DNA of 20,210 bases, taken from NCBI GenBank assembly GCA_026770585.1, contig MU646715.1, positions 209,374 to 229,583 of the forward strand, read 5' to 3'. Below, piece after piece: positions 12,001 to 18,000 of this stretch. This stretch comes from Baffinella frigidus (Eukaryota > Cryptophyceae > Cryptomonadales > Baffinellaceae). The notes beneath the pieces were generated by a model. It did not search any database. It was not told where the DNA came from and saw only the letters and a program-made list of their open reading frames with translations. The stretch's first letter is position 1. The number at the start of each line of letters is the position of its first letter. The position numbers were made by a program, and so were the translations under genes.

Positions 12001-15000
12001 GTTTCGAGAGGGTTCTAGGGTTCAGGGTCTCTAGGGTTCTAGGATTTCCAGAGGGTTCTACGGTTCATGGTTTCCAGGGTCCAGGGTTCAGGGTTTCGGG
12101 TTGTGCAGCCCGACCCCCCGAGACCCGCCTGCGACCCTCGCGGAGGGTTGAGGATTCGGGTTTCGGGCTGAGGGAATACGGATTAGGGGGTTGGGTTTCA
12201 GGGTGAGGAATCAGGGTTAAGGTTCCTCGTGTTTCGCAGGGGTTCGGGTTGAGGGGGTAGGGTTTGGGGGGTAGAGTTGAGGGTCTTGGGGCTGGGCGTG
12301 CGTTGGGTTTATCGTGGAGGATTCCGTAGTCCCGTGGAGGGTCTCGGATTTCGTGGACGCAGGGTTTCAGGGGTTCGGATTTCGGTTTTTGGTTTTCGGG
12401 TCCAAGGGCTAGAAACGCGCCTTTGGGGTTTGGAGTGTAGGGTTTAGGGTTTAGGGTTTAGGGTTCAGGGTTCAGGGTTCAGGGTTCAGGGTTTAGGGTT
12501 TAGGGTTTGGGGTTTAGGGTTTAGGTTTTAGGGTTGAAGGGTTGGGATTTGGGCGTGCCTTTGGTGTATCGTCGAGGATGCCGTAGTTGGCCCCGACGAA
12601 GGAGATCAGCACCCCTCCTGGTTTCGGGTTTCGGGTTTCGGGTTTTGGATTTGAGGGTTAGGGTGCAAGGTGTAAGGTTTAGGGTTTAGAGTGATGGCTT
12701 ATCGTTTAGGGTTTGGGGGGATGGTTCGAGATGATAGGGTTTCAGGTTTCGGGGGACATGGTCCAGGCACACAAAAGAGTAGGTTATAGGGTCTAGGGTG
12801 TAGTTTATAGGGTTTCGGATTGAGAAGGGTACCAAGGGCCTTGGTGTTGGACAGCGATGGGAACAAGTAATGTGGAGCGTGTACAAGTGTTTTACAGCGC
12901 GTACACGTATGAAAGAGCGCGTACAACCGTTGTAGAGCGCGACAATTACCGAGGGCCTTGGTGTTGGCCGTGATCGACATGTCATCATACGAGAACGCGA
13001 GCGTCCACGTAGGTCATTTAGCACGCGGGTACACGTATTGCAGAGCGGGCACACGTATGGCAAAGCGCGTACACATATTGTAGAGCGCGTATAACAATTG
13101 TAAAGCGCGTACAATCATTGTATAACACGGTTTATGGGGGTACCGATAGCCTTGGCGTTGGACGGCGACGTGGCGGTGATGGACATGTCATCATACGAGA
13201 ACGCGAGCGTCTTCGCCGAGACGTAGTTCGCGACCGTGGCCTCGACTGTCAGGCCCGTACCCGTCCCGGAGGGCGCGTAGCACGCCTGGTTAGGGGTCAG
13301 GGTGTGAGGTTTGGGATTTAGGGCTTGTGATTTGTGGTTTGTGATTCAGGGTGTGGGGTTCAGGGTTCAGGGTTTAGGGTTTAGGGTTTTACAATTCAGG
13401 GTTAAGGGTTCAGGGGTTTACAAGTTGAGGGTGTAGGGGGGTTCACAATAGTGGTGTCGGAGATCCAGTCGGTGCGCGAGCAGTCCGTGGCCCCCTCGCT
13501 ACAAGTATTGTAGAACGCGTACAAGAATTGTAGAGAAAATAAAATATTGCAGAGCACGTACAAGTATTGTACAGCTCTTACACGTATTGCATACTACGCA
13601 CACGTATTGCAGAGGGTTTATCTTACGATGGTGGTGTCGGAGATCCAGTCGGTACGCGGGCAGTCCGTGCCCCCCTCGCGCGCCTTCACCGTCGAGTCGA
13701 TCGGCGCGAAGTTGGAGCCTGTGCGAGAAGGTTTAGGGGTAAGCGTTGAGGGTTTGGGGGCTTGGGTTGAGACAAGATGTTTAGTGTTTAGTGATTGGTG
13801 TTTATTGTTTCGGGGGTTTACGGTTTAGGGTTTAGGGTTCGGGGTTTAGGGTTGAGGGTTTGGGGGTTGGGGGTGTGACCGAGAATGTTGCGGGCGAGCC
13901 CCCCGGAACGCACGGTGTTCCCGAAATACATGTCGACCACGTGGAGATGGTCGTAGCTGAACGCCTCCGTCACCGTGGCGATCGAGTTGTTGTACCTGCG
14001 TCCGGGTTTCGGGTTTCGGGTTTCGGGTTTCGGGTTTTAGATTTTTAGGTTCACGGGTTTATGGTTAGGGTTAGGGTTTAGGGTTTAACGCTCAGGGTTT
14101 AGGGTTTAGGGTTTAGGGTTTAGGGTTTAGGGTGTGGGGTTTAGGGTGGGGGTTTGGGGTTCAGGGTGTACGTCTCGGAGAGCTGCGTGACCGCGATCGC
14201 CCGCGCGTACAGCGGTACGCCTGATCAGGGGTTGCGGGTCAGTGTTTGGGTTTATTGTTTAGTGTTTAGTGATGAGTGTTTAGGGTTCAGTGTTCATTGT
14301 TCAGGGTTGAGCATTTTTGGGTTCAGGGTTCAGGGTTCAGGGTTCAGGGTTTGGGGATCAGAGCTCAGTGTTTAGGGTTCAGGGTGTAAGGTGTATGGTG
14401 TAGGGTGTAGGGTGTAGAGTTGAGGGGGTACCCCCCGCGACAGCGCACCGGAGCGCAGTGTCAGACAACCACTCCGTGTGCTCCGCGGCCGTCCCCCCCA
14501 GCCGCGCCATGCTCGAATACTCGACTTGGCCCAACTGCGCGCCGAAGACCGTGAGCAGCGCGAGGTTGGTGATGCCCGACGTGGGGCCGTTGGACGTCGC
14601 AGCGGGCACGTTGACGAGCACGTGGGCGTCGTAGGTCAGCAGTCCCGTCACGGTCCCCGTCGCGCGGTTGATCGTCGCCGTCGCCACCCGCGCCTCCAGC
14701 CGCCCTGACGAAACGTGTCGTGTCCTGTTTAGTACCAGGAAACCCTCTGTCGTGTCCAGGTTAGTACTGGGGAATGCAGTGGATAGTCAACTGCGAAGAT
14801 CGTCGCCGTCGCCAGTCGGGCCTCCAACCGCCCTGGCAAGCCGAGGAGACGTCAGCACAGAGGCAGTGCCACGTCAGCACCTCCTGAACCCTGCACGCCG
14901 CACCCTGAATCCTGGACCCTGGACATATGGGGGCTCGTAACCTGACGAGGCGCGGGCGACGACGGCGGAGTCGGAGACCCACGAGGAGGCCTCGGTGCCC

Positions 15001-18000
15001 GTCCCGCCGATCCGCGCGTTCATCGAGAAGTCGAACGACCTGTGTCGTGTCCTGTTTAGTACCAGGAAACCCTGTGCCGTGTCCATGTGACTACCAGGAA
15101 ATGCAGTGGTTGGTCAAATGCAGTGATTAGTCAAGTTCATCGAAAAGTCGAACAACCTGCGAGGGGGAGAAAAGTGCGTTATTTTGGGGTACCTAAAACC
15201 TAAGCCATCACCAACGATAAACCCTCACGGTTGGGATTTATGGTCCAGGGTTTATGGTGGTAGTGGTCGCACCCGAAGGTAAGGCCGATGATGGTGACAG
15301 AGACGGCGCCCGTTTTGGGCAAGTTGCGCTGCAATGACCGAACGACTGATCCGGGCAGAGTTTGAACCAGGAAAGCCTCTGTCGCGTCCAGTTGCGTACC
15401 AGGAAATGCAGTGATTAGTCAACTGTGTGGCCGGAAGCATTACCCGAAGGTGAGGCCGATGATGATGAAAAAGTCGAGAGTGGAACGTCTCAAAGAAAAG
15501 TTAACTTAAGGTAACGGTGGATTACCCGAAAGTGAGGCCGATGATGGTGACGGAGATGGCGCCGGTCTTGGGCAAGTTGCGCTGCACGGACCGGATCACA
15601 ACCCCCGCGTCGAACCTGGTGTGGTGTTGACAGTTTAGTGTTGACATTTGAATCCTAAACACTAAACACTGAACACTCAAAACCCAAAACCCAACGGCCA
15701 ACACTAAAAACTAAACACTAAACACTAAACACTAAACACTCAATATTGCAGAGCCACAGACGGGCTCACAGTCATGAGAATCGTGGCTCCAGTTCTGTAT
15801 GGGCTGAGCGCAAATGCAAGGTTGTCGAACCTGGTGTAGTGTTTATAGTTTAGTGTTTATAGTTTAGTGTTTAGTGTTTAGTGTTTGGTTTTTAGTTTTT
15901 AGTGTTTAGTGTTCAGGATTCAAATGTGATTTAAATTTGATTTAAAATGGATCGTCCGGGTGAGGAGGCGGGGCTCGGGCTTACGAGAAGGAGTTTGTGA
16001 TCGTGCCCGCCACGTCTACCCGGTGCCCGGCCGTCACGATCACCTGTTCCAGGATTCGGGTTTAGGGTGGTTTCGGGTCTCGGGTTTCGGATTTCTTCGG
16101 GTTTCTTCGGGTTTCGGGATTAGAGTGGTTTCGGGTTTCGGGTTCGGATTTCGGGGTTCAGGGCTGGAGTTTGGGAATCCGCTCACCGAGATGTGCGCGC
16201 CTTTCGAGATTCGGGTTTCAAGTTTCGGGTTTCGAGTGGTTTCGACTTTCGGGTCTCGAGTGGTTTCGGGTTTCGGGTCTCGGGTTTCGGGTTTCGGGTT
16301 TCGGGTTTCGGGTTTCGGGTTTCGGGTTTCGGGTTTCGGGTTTCGGGTTTCGGGTTTCGGGTTTGACCGAGATCTGCGCGCCGAAACCGGGCGGCATCAA
16401 CCCCCGCACGCTCGTGTCCGACCCCTGGTGTAGGGTTTGGGGTTTGGGGTTTGGGGTGTGGGGTGTGGGGTTTGGAGTTTGGGGTTTGGGGTTTGGGGTT
16501 TGGGATTTGGGGATCATGGTTTGGGGCTCAGGGTTTAGGTGTTGGGTGTTGGGTGTAAGTGCTTAGTGTTCAGTGTTTAGGGTTGAGATTTTAGATTGTC
16601 GCAATAGTCACGCGATTGGTGGAGTTACGGGTATAGGGTCTAGATTTAGGGGTGAGGGTATAGGGATCACCCATTCGGTCGAAACAAACGCCGTCAGGTC
16701 TTAGTGTTTCGGGTTCAGGGTTCAGGGTTTCAGGGTTTCGGGGTTTAGGGTTTGGGATTCAGGGGTCAGGGGGTAGGGGTTACCCATTCGGTGGACGCGA
16801 AGGCCGTCGGGTCGAGGCGCAGCGCGGGCGTGTGGTCCGCCGACGCCAGACCGGACCTGCGGTTTCGGATTCGGGGATTAGGATTCGAGATTGCGGTTTC
16901 GGGTTTCGGTTCTGGGTTTCGGGTTTCGGGTAGAGGATTTATGGTTCGGGGTGTAGGGTCATCGCCAACGTCTCGGGGTCCAGTCTGGTGGTCGGGAACT
17001 ACGGTTGTTGGGTTGAAAAAGAGGGGGCAAACCCCGAGACGTTGGCGATAATCTCCGCGGCAATCGGGTTCCCGTTTGTCGCTGAGGATCCGCTGAGGCT
17101 CGGCGCGTCGAACGTCACCGCTTCCGTCACGTACCGCGCCACTCCTGGTTTTGGGGGTTTGCGTTTTGAGCTTTGGGTTTTGGGTTTTGGGTTTTGGGAT
17201 TTGGGTTTTGGGTTTTGTTTTTTGTTTTTTTGGGTGGGGTTGGGGTGTTGGGGTTTCGGGGGTTTGGCAATAGGAGTTCGGGATTTGGGATTTGGGATTT
17301 GGGATTAGGGTTTTGAAATGAAGGTTTTAGGGTCTAGAGTTGGGGGGGTTAGGGGTTGGACCTGGGTTGATGGTCGCGGCTACGGTTTGGTAGAAGCCTC
17401 CGCCCGCGGCTGGCTGGCACGTGGCCGCAGTGTCGCTGAGCCACGCGGACGCCTCGCACGTCGTTCCCCCGAGGCGCGCCACGGGCGAGGAGTCGCTCCG
17501 CGCGAAGCTCGACCCCGCGATTTCCAGCAGGCTGATCACACTCCGGAGCGGGGGCGTGTTGCCGGGCGCGACGGTGCGGATGGAGATGTCGTCGTAGGTG
17601 ACTGTCTCCGTCATCGTGCCCACCTGCCGCCCCGCAGTGTTTGGTTCAATTTCGCACCGTTCCAGGGGGAAATTGGCCCAATCTCCATCCTTGATTTGAT
17701 CCACTTCGGAGGGACTCGCAACCACTCTAGACCGTGAAACATGAACCCTAGGTGCTGGTGGAGATGCCGTCGTAGCTTACCGTCTCCGTCATCGTGCCCG
17801 CCTGGTTTGGTGTTTGGTGTTTGGTGTTTGGGGTTCGGGGTTTGGGGTTCAGAGTTCAGGGTTCAGGGTTCAGGGTTCAGGGTTCAGGGTTCAGGGTTCA
17901 GGGTTCAGGGTTCAGCTGGCAAATGGCGCTATCGGCGCAAAAGGGCCAACGCAAAAAGGGTTTGGACGAACCTGAAGTCCCACAGTGATAGCGACAAGCC

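Noticed and set aside
11438-12034. 198-codon plus-strand ORF (and about 60 smaller plus-strand ORFs)
   Set aside because: Its sequence is translation of repeats, the purine tract and antisense exons. Peptides such as G-F-R-V-S-G-F are the 7-mer read in three frames, not proteins.
12421-12427. Second donor-side echo of exon 20 (CCAAAG|GCGCG)
   Set aside because: Only seven bases of exon match; chance similarity cannot be excluded.
13019-13128. CRISPR array (regular ~20-bp repeats)
   Set aside because: Units are contiguous and diverged with no unique spacers, and the context is a eukaryotic intron.
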